64,000 nucleotides of DNA. Origin: Microvirga sp. Lineage in GTDB: Bacteria; Pseudomonadota; Alphaproteobacteria; Rhizobiales; Beijerinckiaceae. The notes under the pieces are model-generated. The model saw only the letters and a list, made by a program, of their open reading frames with translations, searched no databases and was not told the origin of the DNA. This document shows, in pieces, positions 8,994 through 17,340 of the stretch. Numbering within the stretch: the first letter of the stretch is position 1; the number at the start of each line of letters is the position of its first letter. The position numbers and the translations under genes were made by a program. The DNA lies in contig JAPSLB010000020.1 of assembly GCA_031181145.1 (NCBI GenBank), positions 1 to 64,000 on the forward strand. The letters run 5' to 3'.

Positions 8994-9932
8994 ATGATGA
9001 CGTTCCTGAACCCTCGCCTCCCGATCCTGAGCCTTTTGGCCTGCCTGACGGCGGCCGCTGCTTCGGCCCAGACTCTGACTCAGCCCCTCGGGGCGCCGCC
9101 TCGCCCCTTCGGCCAGACGTCCCCCGGCGTGCCTTCGCTCTCGCAAACCCCTCCTCCTCCGCTCGCTTCGAAGCAGGTATCGGTCAGTGCGAGCGCCGTT
9201 TTTTCCGAAAGCAACGAGCCGATCCGCTCCGGCCTGGTCTGGCGCGTTTTCGAGGATCGGGGCGACACCTCCCAACCGAGTATCGTCGCCCGCTCCGGCA
9301 GTTCCTCGCCGAGCTTCACGCTGGGGCCAGGCAACTACATCGTGCATGTGACCTACGGCTTCGCCAGCGCCTCGAAGCGCATCAGCGTCCAATCCGGCAA
9401 TCTGAACGAGCGCCTCGTGGTCAGCGCAGGCGCGCTCAAGCTCAAAGGCGCCGTCGGCGAGACTCCCATTCCGGCCAGCCGCGTGTCCTTCTCGATCTAT
9501 GTGCCTGAGGCTCAGAACTCCGAGGGCAAGCTCGTCATCGCCAATGCCAAGCCGAATGAAATGATCCGCCTGCCCGAGGGCACCTATCACGTGGTGTCCA
9601 CCTATGGGGACGCCAACGCCATCATGCGCAGCGACCTGAAGGTGGAGGCGGGCAAGGTCACGGAAGCAACCCTCAATCACCGCGCGGCCACCGTGACGCT
9701 CAAGCTCGTGGCCTCTGAGGGCGGCGAGGCTTTCGCGGGCACGGCCTTCAGCGTGCTGACCCCCGGCGGCGACGTGATCCGCGAAGCCATCGGGGCGTTT
9801 CCGTCCGTGACGCTAGCGGAAGGCGAGTACGTTCTGATCGCCCGTCACGAAGGCAAGGTCTATACGAAGGATTTCAAGGTCGAGAGCGGTCTCGACCGGG
9901 ACATCGAAGTTCTCGCGACCGACAATCCCTGA
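8994..9932 (+). CDS. secreted hypothetical protein with repeated beta-sandwich-like segments
   Basis: The function is not recognised. The 312-aa protein has a signal peptide (hydrophobic segment ending ASAQ). It then shows three related stretches of the form EG-x-Y-x-x-x-x-x-YG-x-A, for example LGPGNYIVHVTYGFAS, LPEGTYHVVSTYGDAN and LAEGEYVLIARHEGK, which look like carboxypeptidase-regulatory or CarboxypepD-like repeats. It starts 9 bases after the YfhO-like gene and so is probably cotranscribed, suggesting an envelope partner. TTG at 8991 or ATG at 8997 are alternative starts. Confidence 0.7.
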   Translation: MMTFLNPRLPILSLLACLTAAAASAQTLTQPLGAPPRPFGQTSPGVPSLSQTPPPPLASKQVSVSASAVFSESNEPIRSGLVWRVFEDRGDTSQPSIVARSGSSSPSFTLGPGNYIVHVTYGFASASKRISVQSGNLNERLVVSAGALKLKGAVGETPIPASRVSFSIYVPEAQNSEGKLVIANAKPNEMIRLPEGTYHVVSTYGDANAIMRSDLKVEAGKVTEATLNHRAATVTLKLVASEGGEAFAGTAFSVLTPGGDVIREAIGAFPSVTLAEGEYVLIARHEGKVYTKDFKVESGLDRDIEVLATDNP

Positions 9933-10064
9933 ACCTTTTTCAGCCTCCCCGCATTGACCGAACACATTCGGTCGCGCCGGGCATGCGCTCAAATTTCCCG
10001 CGCATCACGTGGATTCCGCTTCCGGATCCGATGCCGACGCGTGACCTTGCGAGGGATGAAGCTC

Positions 10065-11438
10065 ATGAGGATTTCAGACATCATGACCCGCAACGTGCGC
10101 GTGGTCTCGCCCGACAGAACCATCCAGGAGGCCGCGCGGCTGATGGATGAGATGAATGTCGGCGTGTTGCCTGTCTGCGACGGGCGTCGCCTGCGCGGCA
10201 TGATCACGGACAGGGACATCACCGTCCGCGCAACGGCGGCAGGACTTCCGCCCGACACGACCCGCGTTCGCGACGTCATGTCGGACAATGTCTGGTGGTG
10301 CTTCGACGACGACGATGTAGGCCACATCGTGCAGCTGATGAGCGATCATCAGATCCGCCGCCTGCCCGTGATCGATCACGACAAGCACCTGGTGGGCATC
10401 GTCGCACTGGGCGATCTCGCCACCGACAGCGAGGGGGACGCGTCCCGCGCCTTGCACCGCATATCCACCCCGTCCGAGCCCGACCGCACGGGCACGCCGA
10501 CCTCGGCGCGCGCCGATCAGACCCGCGACGGCAGGCCTTCTCGGCTGAGCAATGACGAACGCCGGGAGCTCGATCAGCGCCTCGGGCGCGAGGATGACGA
10601 TTGGCGCCACCGCCCTCACGATTATCGTGAGGGCGGCCGCAGAACTGCAGAACGCGATGAACGGCGCGGCGGCGTCGAGTTCCGCTTTCGCGACGAGGAC
10701 GACGTGCGCGCGGCCTTCGGCAGCTTCGGCTATCCCGGCGAGGAGGGCATGCGCGATGCGCGGATGCGCGGCGGCTTCGGCGGCGAGGGCTATCAGAGCT
10801 ATGGCGACGAATATGCGGGCCGGGGCTCCGCCGGGCGGGGCTATCGCCCGAAACGTTACGGCGCCTCCACCATCACGGGCGAGCGGGCGCGTCCTGGCGA
10901 CGACAGCAGCGAGAGCGACCGTCTCATGCAGGATCGCGAGCGCACCTGGAGCCTCGTGAACGAGCGCCGCGACCACAGCAATTACGGCATCGGTCCTGGA
11001 AACACGCGCTTCGGCAACGACGCCACGGCAAGCCGCGGCGAGGTTCGCCGCGAGGACCACCGAGGGCGCGGACCGCGCAACTACCAGCGTTCCGACGACC
11101 GTATCCGCGAGGACGTGAGCGAGCGCCTCAGCGACGACGTGCGCGTCGATGCCTCGGAGATCGAGGTGACGGTGCAGAACCGCGAGGTCACCCTCACCGG
11201 CACCGTGCGGGACCGCAACGAGAAGCGCTGGGCCGAGGACATCGCCGAAGCCGTGTCGGGCGTCACGCATGTGCAGAACAACCTGCGTATCGGCCAGAGG
11301 CAGGGCGAGCGCACCGCCGGCACCGAGGCGGGAGACGCGGTCGCAACGAGCGGCAATCCCGGCAGCGGAACGGCAGGCACTGCCGCCGGAACGCCCCCTG
11401 GCGGACGCAGGAGCGGGCGTCAGCGGCAGACGACGTGA
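10065..11438 (+). CDS. CBS-pair plus BON-domain fusion protein
   Basis: 457 aa. Residues about 1-118 form a CBS pair (starting MRISDIMTRNVRVVSPDRTI, second repeat VRDVMSDNVWWC), which usually binds adenosine nucleotides. A long arginine-, glycine- and aspartate-rich low-complexity linker follows (about 120-340, with RHRPHDYREGG and GRGSAGRGY). A BON domain (about 343-408, DVRVDASEIEVTVQNREVTL) is associated with envelope or osmotic-stress proteins. The tail is Gly/Thr-rich. GAGGG at 10051 sits 9 bases before the ATG at 10065, which decides the start. No signal peptide is seen. Confidence 0.85.
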   Translation: MRISDIMTRNVRVVSPDRTIQEAARLMDEMNVGVLPVCDGRRLRGMITDRDITVRATAAGLPPDTTRVRDVMSDNVWWCFDDDDVGHIVQLMSDHQIRRLPVIDHDKHLVGIVALGDLATDSEGDASRALHRISTPSEPDRTGTPTSARADQTRDGRPSRLSNDERRELDQRLGREDDDWRHRPHDYREGGRRTAERDERRGGVEFRFRDEDDVRAAFGSFGYPGEEGMRDARMRGGFGGEGYQSYGDEYAGRGSAGRGYRPKRYGASTITGERARPGDDSSESDRLMQDRERTWSLVNERRDHSNYGIGPGNTRFGNDATASRGEVRREDHRGRGPRNYQRSDDRIREDVSERLSDDVRVDASEIEVTVQNREVTLTGTVRDRNEKRWAEDIAEAVSGVTHVQNNLRIGQRQGERTAGTEAGDAVATSGNPGSGTAGTAAGTPPGGRRSGRQRQTT

Positions 11439-11478
11439 GGGAACATCGCCTTACCCTGAGTAGGTTGGCTTCAGAAGA

Positions 11479-11518
11479 ACGTCATGCCCGGGCCTGTCCC
11501 GGCCATCTCGATCCGCAG
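11479..11518. repeat. REP-like palindrome (CCGGGCCTGTCCCGG type)
   Basis: The core TGCCCGGGCCTGTCCCGGCC is one of at least six related GTCAT-CCGGG...CCCGG palindromes in this window. It lies between the convergent CBS-BON and thrS genes. Confidence 0.6.
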
Positions 11519-11589
11519 ACCGCGGCGCTTGGCGGGGGTGGGATTATCGGCACAAGGCCAGCCTCTCAGCGGTGCGGTGGAGGCCTCAT

Positions 11590-11628
11590 GGAAAGAGCGG
11601 CGCCTCTCATCAGAAGCGCCGCCTTCCT
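11590..11628 (-). terminator. probable intrinsic terminator of thrS
   Basis: An inverted repeat, GCGGCGC (11597-11603) with GCGCCGC (11616-11622), lies just after the thrS stop when read on the minus strand and is followed by TCTTTCC. It is moderate rather than strong because the T run is broken. Confidence 0.45.
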
Positions 11629-11645
11629 CTTGAAGCAGTCGGCTC

Positions 11646-13658
11646 TTACGCCACCGTGCGCTCGATCACATGATGCCCATCGAGAGTGGCGTGCACGTCG
11701 GGCTCCGACACGGCCTTGGCGGCGCGCCTGCGGTCCGGCGTAATGGCCTCCAATGCGAGCGCCCTCAACGCGTCGTCGAGCGCCATGGTCTGCTGGTTGG
11801 GGCTGCCGAGGCGGCGGATCGACACCGTGCGCTCGGCGGCCTCCTTTCTGCCGACCACGAGCAGCACCGGCACCTTCACCAGCGAATGCTCGCGGACCTT
11901 GTAGTTGATCTTCTCGTTGCGAAGATCGGCCTCGACGCGCAGGCCCATCGCTTCGGCGGCCCTCACCACTTCCATCGCGTATTCGTCGCCCTCGGAGGTG
12001 ATGGTGGCCACGACCGCCTGCACCGGCGCGAGCCAGAGCGGGAAGTGCCCGGCGAAGTGCTCGATCAGGATGCCCGTGAAGCGCTCCATGGAGCCGCAGA
12101 TCGCGCGGTGAACCATGACAGGGGTCTTCTTCTGGCCGTCGTGGTCGACATAGAACGCGCCGAACCGTTCCGGAAGGTTGAAGTCCACCTGCGTGGTGCC
12201 GCACTGCCAGTCGCGGCCGATGGCGTCGCGCAGCACGTACTCGAATTTCGGCCCGTAGAACGCGCCCTCGCCCGGGTTGATCGCGGTCTTGATGCGCCCG
12301 CCCGACTGCTCCTCGATCTGCTTCAGGACGCGGGTCATCACCTCTTCGGCGTGGTCCCACATCTCGTCCGTGCCGACGCGCTTCTCAGGGCGCGTCGAGA
12401 GCTTCACGACGATCTCGTCGAAGCCGAAATCCGCATAGGTCGAGAGGATCAGATCGTTGATCTTCAGGCACTCGGCTGCGAGCTGATCTTCCGTACAGAA
12501 GATATGCGCGTCGTCCTGCGTGAACCCGCGCACGCGCATGAGGCCGTGCAGCGCGCCCGACGGCTCGTAGCGGTGCACGTTGCCGAACTCGGCGAGCCGC
12601 AGCGGCAGGTCGCGATAAGACTTCAGGCCGTGCTTGAAGATCTGCACATGGCCCGGGCAGTTCATCGGCTTGATCGCGAAGACGCGGTCGTCCTCGGTCT
12701 GCGTCGCGAACATGTTCTCGCGATACCAGCCCCAGTGGCCGGAGGTCTCCCACAGGGCCTTGTCGAGGATCTGCGGCGCATTGACCTCCTTGTAGTCGCC
12801 CTTCAGGCGGCGACGCATGTAGGAGATCAGCTCCTGGAAGACCGTCCAGCCCTTCGGGTGCCAGAAAACGACGCCCGGCCCCTCCTCCTGGAAATGGAAC
12901 AGGTCCATCTCGCGGCCCAGGCGGCGGTGGTCGCGCTTCTCGGCCTCCTCGAGCTGCCGGATATAGTTGTCCAGGTCTTCCTGAGACGCCCAGGCGGTCG
13001 CGTAGATGCGGGTGAGCATCGCGTTGTTCGAATCGCCGCGCCAATAGGCTCCGGCGACCTTCATGAGCTTGAAGGCGTTGCCGATCTTGCCCGTGGAGGT
13101 CATGTGCGGGCCGCGGCAGAGATCGAACCAGTCGCCCTGGAAATAGATCTTGAGATCCTGGCCCTCGGGAATCGCATCCACGAGCTCGACCTTGTAGGTC
13201 TCGCCCTTCTCCTTGAAGACCTGGCGAGCCTTCTCGCGGCTCCAGACCTCCTTCGTGAAGGGTTTGTCGCGCGCGATGATCTCGCGCATCTTCGCCTCGA
13301 TGGCCGGAAAGTCTTCCGGGGTGAAGGGCTCGTTGCGGGCGAAGTCGTAATAGAAGCCGTTCTCGATCACGGGACCGATGGTCACCTGCGTTCCAGGGAA
13401 AAGCTCCTGAACGGCCTCCGCGAGCACGTGCGCGCAATCGTGCCGGATCAGCTCCAGCGCGCGCGGGTCCTCGCGGTTGAGGAACTCGATCTTGGCGTCC
13501 TGCGTGATCGGATCGGCCAGATCCGTCACGGTGCCGTCGAGAGCCATAGCGACGGTGCGTTTGGCGAGGGACTTGGCAATGCCCTCCACGATCTCGCGGC
13601 CGGTGGTGCCGGGGGCATATTGGCGCTGGGCACCATCGGGGAATGTCAGGGTAATCAT
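11646..13658 (-). CDS. thrS: threonyl-tRNA synthetase
   Basis: A 670-aa class II synthetase that charges tRNA-Thr with threonine. Domains in order: TGS (about 1-62), the second additional editing domain with [17 protein letters not shown] (about 73-88), the class II catalytic core containing the zinc-site Cys in [11 protein letters not shown] and the motif 2 region [20 protein letters not shown], and the C-terminal anticodon-binding domain. The ATG at 13658 (MITLTFPDG) follows AGGAG and matches the family, so the frame upstream to 13811 was dropped. A matching tRNA-Thr lies at 53. Confidence 0.97.
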   Translation of the reverse strand: MITLTFPDGAQRQYAPGTTGREIVEGIAKSLAKRTVAMALDGTVTDLADPITQDAKIEFLNREDPRALELIRHDCAHVLAEAVQELFPGTQVTIGPVIENGFYYDFARNEPFTPEDFPAIEAKMREIIARDKPFTKEVWSREKARQVFKEKGETYKVELVDAIPEGQDLKIYFQGDWFDLCRGPHMTSTGKIGNAFKLMKVAGAYWRGDSNNAMLTRIYATAWASQEDLDNYIRQLEEAEKRDHRRLGREMDLFHFQEEGPGVVFWHPKGWTVFQELISYMRRRLKGDYKEVNAPQILDKALWETSGHWGWYRENMFATQTEDDRVFAIKPMNCPGHVQIFKHGLKSYRDLPLRLAEFGNVHRYEPSGALHGLMRVRGFTQDDAHIFCTEDQLAAECLKINDLILSTYADFGFDEIVVKLSTRPEKRVGTDEMWDHAEEVMTRVLKQIEEQSGGRIKTAINPGEGAFYGPKFEYVLRDAIGRDWQCGTTQVDFNLPERFGAFYVDHDGQKKTPVMVHRAICGSMERFTGILIEHFAGHFPLWLAPVQAVVATITSEGDEYAMEVVRAAEAMGLRVEADLRNEKINYKVREHSLVKVPVLLVVGRKEAAERTVSIRRLGSPNQQTMALDDALRALALEAITPDRRRAAKAVSEPDVHATLDGHHVIERTVA

Positions 13659-13735
13659 CGTCAAATTGTCTCCTGGCTCACTCCTGCCAACGGAGCAGGT
13701 AAGCGGGGCCGGCGGTTTATCGGGTTCGGGCGAAC

Positions 13736-14065
13736 TCAGCCGCCGTCGGGTTCGACCGAATCGCATGTGATCGGGGGAGCGTTCACGCCCCGCCAGCGAC
13801 CGTAGGTCCACGGCTTATACCAGCCTGAGCCGTCGGGCAACGTTTCGGGAACAAGGTCGATGCCGTGAGTGCCGAACGGCCCGCAGCGGCAGATCCGGGC
13901 GAAGCCCACCCACCCCCCGGCCCAGAAACCGTGTTTCTGAATGGCCTCGTCCGTGTATTCGGAGCAGGACGGCAGGTGTCGGCACTGGCGGCCGACGAGG
14001 CCCGAGAGGCTGAGCTGATAGCCCCGGATCGCCCAATGGGCCGCCCGCTGGACGGGGCTCGGCAT
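13736..14065 (-). CDS. yidD: membrane protein insertion efficiency factor YidD
   Basis: A small (109 aa) inner-membrane-associated protein thought to help YidC-dependent insertion. The family signature is clear: [20 protein letters not shown] followed by [11 protein letters not shown] and [20 protein letters not shown], with four conserved Cys. The ATG at 14065 overlaps the stop of the upstream scaffold gene (ATGA), so the two are translationally coupled. YidD is normally beside rnpA/yidC. Here it is separated from them and linked to an Fe-S scaffold gene, an arrangement seen in other Rhizobiales. Confidence 0.93.
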   Translation of the reverse strand: MPSPVQRAAHWAIRGYQLSLSGLVGRQCRHLPSCSEYTDEAIQKHGFWAGGWVGFARICRCGPFGTHGIDLVPETLPDGSGWYKPWTYGRWRGVNAPPITCDSVEPDGG

Positions 14066-14511
14066 CACTCCCGCTCTCCGGCCCGCTGCGCCTCGATCCG
14101 GTTGAGGGCATCGACCACCGCATCGAAGGTGAGAAGAATCGACGCATGGCGCGCCTTGTACTCCCGCAGGGGCTCCAGGACCTCCAGTTCCTCCCACTTG
14201 CCCTGCGGCGGCTCGCCATCGGCCTTGAGCAGACGGGTCGCCGCCTCCCTCACCTGACGCAGCTCGCCCGCGGTCGAGCCGATCACGTGCCGGCCCATGA
14301 TGGCGGAGGAAGCCTGACCCAGGGCGCAGGCCTTCACGTCGTGGGCGAAGGCCGTCACCACATTGCCGTCCAGTTTCAGGTCGACCGTCACGGTAGAGCC
14401 GCAAAGCCTGGAATGAGCCGTCGCCGACGCGTCCGGATCGGACAGCCGTCCGAGATGGGGAATACTTGCCGCAAGCTCCAGGATGCGGCGGTTATAGATT
14501 TCGCTCAGCAT
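14065..14511 (-). CDS. NifU/IscU-like iron-sulfur cluster scaffold protein
   Basis: A 148-aa U-type scaffold. Two of the three usual cluster ligands are visible, in [12 protein letters not shown] (about C37) and [14 protein letters not shown] (about C61). The third position reads ARHAS, with His but no Cys, as in many alphaproteobacterial relatives. It would assemble or carry Fe-S clusters in the cytoplasm. The start [14 protein letters not shown] is typical. It is first in a two-gene unit with yidD and divergent from folE, with a perfect 8-bp inverted repeat between them (14534-14552). Confidence 0.85.
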   Translation of the reverse strand: MLSEIYNRRILELAASIPHLGRLSDPDASATAHSRLCGSTVTVDLKLDGNVVTAFAHDVKACALGQASSAIMGRHVIGSTAGELRQVREAATRLLKADGEPPQGKWEELEVLEPLREYKARHASILLTFDAVVDALNRIEAQRAGERE

Positions 14512-14533
14512 TACGGTCTAGACATCATGAATG

Positions 14534-14552
14534 GGAATGTGCTCCACATTCC
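14534..14552. promoter_or_regulatory. inverted repeat in the divergent scaffold/folE promoter region
   Basis: GGAATGTG and CACATTCC form a perfect 8-bp inverted repeat with a 3-base spacer (CTC), directly followed by TTATATAA. It lies 23 bases before the scaffold start and 125 before folE. The symmetry and position suggest a dimeric repressor operator. The regulator cannot be named. Confidence 0.4.
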
Positions 14553-14676
14553 TTATATAAGCATCATGACCGAACTCCGCGACAGGGCTGCGTGTTGGCT
14601 TACGACGGAAGAAGGAAATGGAAACGCCGGAAGCACCCTGCTTCCAGACAGTTCTAGAGTGAGAAAGAGGCTCCAC

Positions 14677-15312
14677 GTGAACGATGTGGTTAAGTCCCTG
14701 TCCCCGCGTCTGATTCCAGCCGCCGACAAGCCTAACGAACGCCCCACCCGGGAAGAGGCCGAAGCAGCTGTTCGCACCCTGATCCGCTGGGCCGGCGACG
14801 ATCCGCAGCGGGAAGGGCTTATCGAGACGCCCAAGCGCGTGGCGAAGGCGTTCAAGGAATTCTACTCGGGCTACGAGGACGATCCGAGGAAGGTCCTGAA
14901 TAAGATCTTCGCGGAGGTCGAGGGCTACGACGACCTCGTGCTCGTGCGCGACATCCCGTTCTACTCCCATTGCGAACACCACATGGTGCCGTTCTACGGC
15001 ATGGCCCACATCGCCTATTATCCGACGAAGGGGGTGGTGGGTCTGTCCAAGCTCGCGCGTCTGGTGGAAGTCTATGCACGCCGTCTCCAGACCCAGGAGA
15101 CGATGACGGCGCAGATCGCGTCCGCCATGGAACAGGCGCTCGAGCCGCGCGGCGTGGCCGTGATGATCGAGGCCGAGCACATGTGCATGTCCATGCGCGG
15201 CGTGCAGAAGGCCGGCGCCATGACGCTCACCACGCAGTTCACCGGTGTCTTCAAGAACGAACCCGCCGAACAGGTCCGCTTCCTCACGCTCGTGAGACAC
15301 GGTAAGGCTTGA
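14677..15312 (+). CDS. folE: GTP cyclohydrolase I (FolE type)
   Basis: Converts GTP to 7,8-dihydroneopterin triphosphate, the first step of tetrahydrofolate synthesis. The zinc- and substrate-binding motifs are present: [13 protein letters not shown] (Cys and His ligands) and [12 protein letters not shown] (second Cys). The GTG at 14677 sits 6 bases after AAAGAGG and gives the expected 211-aa length. The longer frame upstream has no similarity and runs into the divergent gene. The next gene is hisI, 31 bases downstream, probably on the same transcript. Confidence 0.95.
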   Translation: MNDVVKSLSPRLIPAADKPNERPTREEAEAAVRTLIRWAGDDPQREGLIETPKRVAKAFKEFYSGYEDDPRKVLNKIFAEVEGYDDLVLVRDIPFYSHCEHHMVPFYGMAHIAYYPTKGVVGLSKLARLVEVYARRLQTQETMTAQIASAMEQALEPRGVAVMIEAEHMCMSMRGVQKAGAMTLTTQFTGVFKNEPAEQVRFLTLVRHGKA

Positions 15313-15343
15313 GGCAGAGTCCCACCCGCCTCCAGAGACCTCC

Positions 15344-15760
15344 ATGTGCGCCTCCTGCTCCAGCTCCTTTCCCGCCCCAGGCTCAAAGGCCGATCTCGAA
15401 GAGGGCTCCGCCCTCACCCCGCGCTTCAACGCGGATGGGCTCGTCACCTGCGTGACCACCGATGCGGCGACCGGCGAGCTTTTGATGGTGGCGCACATGA
15501 ATGCGGAGGCTCTCGCCAAGACCCTCGAGACCGGCGAGGCCTGGTACTGGTCGCGCTCGCGCGGCGAGCTCTGGCACAAGGGCGCGACGAGCGGGCAGAT
15601 CCAGACACTCGTCGAGATGCGCGTGGATTGCGACCAGGACGCCCTGTGGCTCAAGGTCAACGTGGCGGGCGACGGCGGCTGCTGCCATACGGGCCGCCGC
15701 TCCTGCTTCTACCGCAAGGTGAAGACAGCGGACGGGAAGCCGCATCTCGTGCAAGTGTGA
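15344..15760 (+). CDS. hisI: phosphoribosyl-AMP cyclohydrolase
   Basis: Opens the purine ring of phosphoribosyl-AMP in histidine synthesis (third step). This is a 138-aa single-function form with no HisE domain attached. Signature segments are [28 protein letters not shown] and the metal-binding VDCDQDALW plus [14 protein letters not shown], with the expected cysteines. It lies downstream of folE rather than with other his genes, so it is an isolated his gene in this window. The N-terminal MCASCSSSF is unusually Cys/Ser-rich, and a later start cannot be excluded. Confidence 0.95.
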   Translation: MCASCSSSFPAPGSKADLEEGSALTPRFNADGLVTCVTTDAATGELLMVAHMNAEALAKTLETGEAWYWSRSRGELWHKGATSGQIQTLVEMRVDCDQDALWLKVNVAGDGGCCHTGRRSCFYRKVKTADGKPHLVQV

Positions 15761-15769
15761 TGCAGTTCC

Positions 15770-15804
15770 ATCGTCATGGCCGGGCTTGTCCCGGCCATGA
15801 CGAT
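15770..15804. repeat. REP-like palindrome with perfect 15-bp arms
   Basis: The left arm 15770-15784 (ATCGTCATGGCCGGG) and right arm 15790-15804 are exact reverse complements around a CTTGT loop. It starts 10 bases after the hisI stop and could act as a 3' transcript-stabilising or terminating hairpin. It is the most perfect copy of the REP-like family here. Confidence 0.75.
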
Positions 15805-15879
15805 GCCGAACGGCGCCGTGCTTCATTCCAGCTGGATCACCGGCACGGGCCGGTGATGACGTGTGAGAGGATGAGCGAC

Positions 15880-15997
15880 CTAGCGCATCGTGCGGGTAAG
15901 CGGACCCGGTTTTTCGCCGAGAACGATGCGCTGCTTGAAAGAGGGAGCATCGGATGGGGCCCGAAAGTGGACTCCACCATTGGGTCCGATGCTCTAG
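15880..15997. repeat. CTAG-bounded palindromic repeat, compound copy 2
   Basis: Runs from CTAGCGCATCGTGCGGG to GGGTCCGATGCTCTAG. It looks like two related hairpin units (15880-15932 and 15946-15997) joined by 13 bases. The first unit aligns well with the reverse complement of the element at 4954-5029. Confidence 0.7.
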
Positions 15998-16091
15998 CAC
16001 GCCATTCGCGCACGCGCCTCTTCACGTACGAGAGGCTCCCCCGCATCGCCAGCGGCTTTCAAATCCCCCTGCACCCGTTAGAAGCCATGGC

Positions 16092-17267
16092 ATGACACGA
16101 CGCGATCTTCTCCCGGCCCGCGCAGCCGCAAGCGCGGTCTTCTTCGGCAATGGTTTCGGAATCGGCATCTGGGCGGCCCAACTGCCCCGGTTCAAGGCCG
16201 CTCTCGGACTCTCGGACGGACAACTCAGCCTCGGACTGCTCGCCTTCTCCATCGGCGCGGTGGCGCTCATGCCGATCGTCGGCTGGGCGGTCACGGTCGT
16301 CGGCAGCCGGCTGGCGACTGTCGCGGCGGCATTCGCCTTCACGGTCACCCTTCTCCTGATCGGCCTTGCACCCTCCCTCTCCCTGTTCATTGCCGCATCG
16401 TTGCTGGCGGGAGCCTGCAACGGCACCATGGACATTTCCATGAATACCAACGCCACGGTGGTGGAAAGCGTCTGGGGCTCGGCGATCATGTCCTCGTTTC
16501 ACGCCTTCTTCAGCCTCGGCGGCCTGGCGGGCGCGGCTCTCTCAGGGCTGCTGATAGGGTTTGAATTCTCCATCTTCGAGACGCTGCTGGTAGCCTGCCT
16601 CTGCATGGGAGCGCTCTTCCTTGCTGCGGCCTTCGGGATGATGAGCGAGACCAAACGGGCACGAGACGGCGAGGGCCATGGCTTCGCCTTGCCCCGCGGC
16701 CCGGTCGTCGTCGTCGCCGTGCTCGCGATGTTCTGCTTCGTTGTCGAGGGCGCCATGGTCGACTGGACGGCCATCTATCTGCAGACCGTCGCCGGCGCGG
16801 ATCTGCAGGGAGCCGTGACGGGCTTTGCCGCCTTCTCCCTGGCCATGACCATCTGCCGCTTCCTGGGCGACGCCGTCGTGCGGGCCCTGGGACGTCCGCG
16901 CACGGTCCAGCTCGGCGGTCTGCTCGCGGCCTTGGGCCTGTCCCTCGCGATCCTCCTGCCGCAGCCGCTTCCGGCCACCCTCGGTTTCGCCCTGGTCGGC
17001 TTCGGCCTTGCCAATATCGTGCCGGTTCTGTTCAGCACGGCGGCCCAGATGGAGGGCGTTCAACCAAGCGTGGGCGTCGCAATGGTCGCCACTCTCGGCT
17101 ATGGCGGCTACCTCATGGGCCCGCCGCTCATCGGCTTCGGCGGCGATTTCTTCGGCCTGCGCGCCATGCTCGGCGTGCTGATCCTCTTCTCCGTCACGAT
17201 CATCACATTGTCGCATCGGGCTCTGCGTCCCTCTACGGTTCAGTTTTCAGCAACCCGTCCTAAGTGA
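16092..17267 (+). CDS. MFS transporter (YbjJ/fucose-permease-like)
   Basis: A 391-aa major facilitator with about 12 hydrophobic segments. The N-terminal IGIWAAQLPRFKAALGLSDG and LAFSIGAVALMPIVGWAV are typical of the YbjJ-like MFS subgroup. A conserved acidic/basic MFS loop motif is not obvious between TM2 and TM3, as in that subgroup. The substrate is unknown, and related proteins are annotated as sugar permeases or effluxers. The ATG at 16092 (MTRRDLLPARAAAS) is preferred because the frame upstream runs through the palindromic repeat. Confidence 0.85.
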   Translation: MTRRDLLPARAAASAVFFGNGFGIGIWAAQLPRFKAALGLSDGQLSLGLLAFSIGAVALMPIVGWAVTVVGSRLATVAAAFAFTVTLLLIGLAPSLSLFIAASLLAGACNGTMDISMNTNATVVESVWGSAIMSSFHAFFSLGGLAGAALSGLLIGFEFSIFETLLVACLCMGALFLAAAFGMMSETKRARDGEGHGFALPRGPVVVVAVLAMFCFVVEGAMVDWTAIYLQTVAGADLQGAVTGFAAFSLAMTICRFLGDAVVRALGRPRTVQLGGLLAALGLSLAILLPQPLPATLGFALVGFGLANIVPVLFSTAAQMEGVQPSVGVAMVATLGYGGYLMGPPLIGFGGDFFGLRAMLGVLILFSVTIITLSHRALRPSTVQFSATRPK

Positions 17268-17340
17268 AAATGAAGGGCGGCGTTCATTCAGCTTTCACGA
17301 CCCTGGCGCATGAATGGAACGAGCGGCTTGGAGTTAAGCG

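Larger units (their letters stand above)
15761..16091. other. repeat-filled intergenic region between hisI and the MFS gene
   Basis: This 331-base gap holds a REP-like palindrome (15770-15804) and a compound CTAG-bounded repeat (15880-15997). No convincing gene is seen. An open frame spanning the gap reads through the repeats and lacks coding character. Confidence 0.6.

Noticed and set aside
11670-13805. 711-codon open frame on the plus strand opposite thrS
   Set aside because: It is the antisense shadow of a clear threonyl-tRNA synthetase gene. The length reflects high GC at third positions, and the translation is low-complexity and His/Arg-rich.
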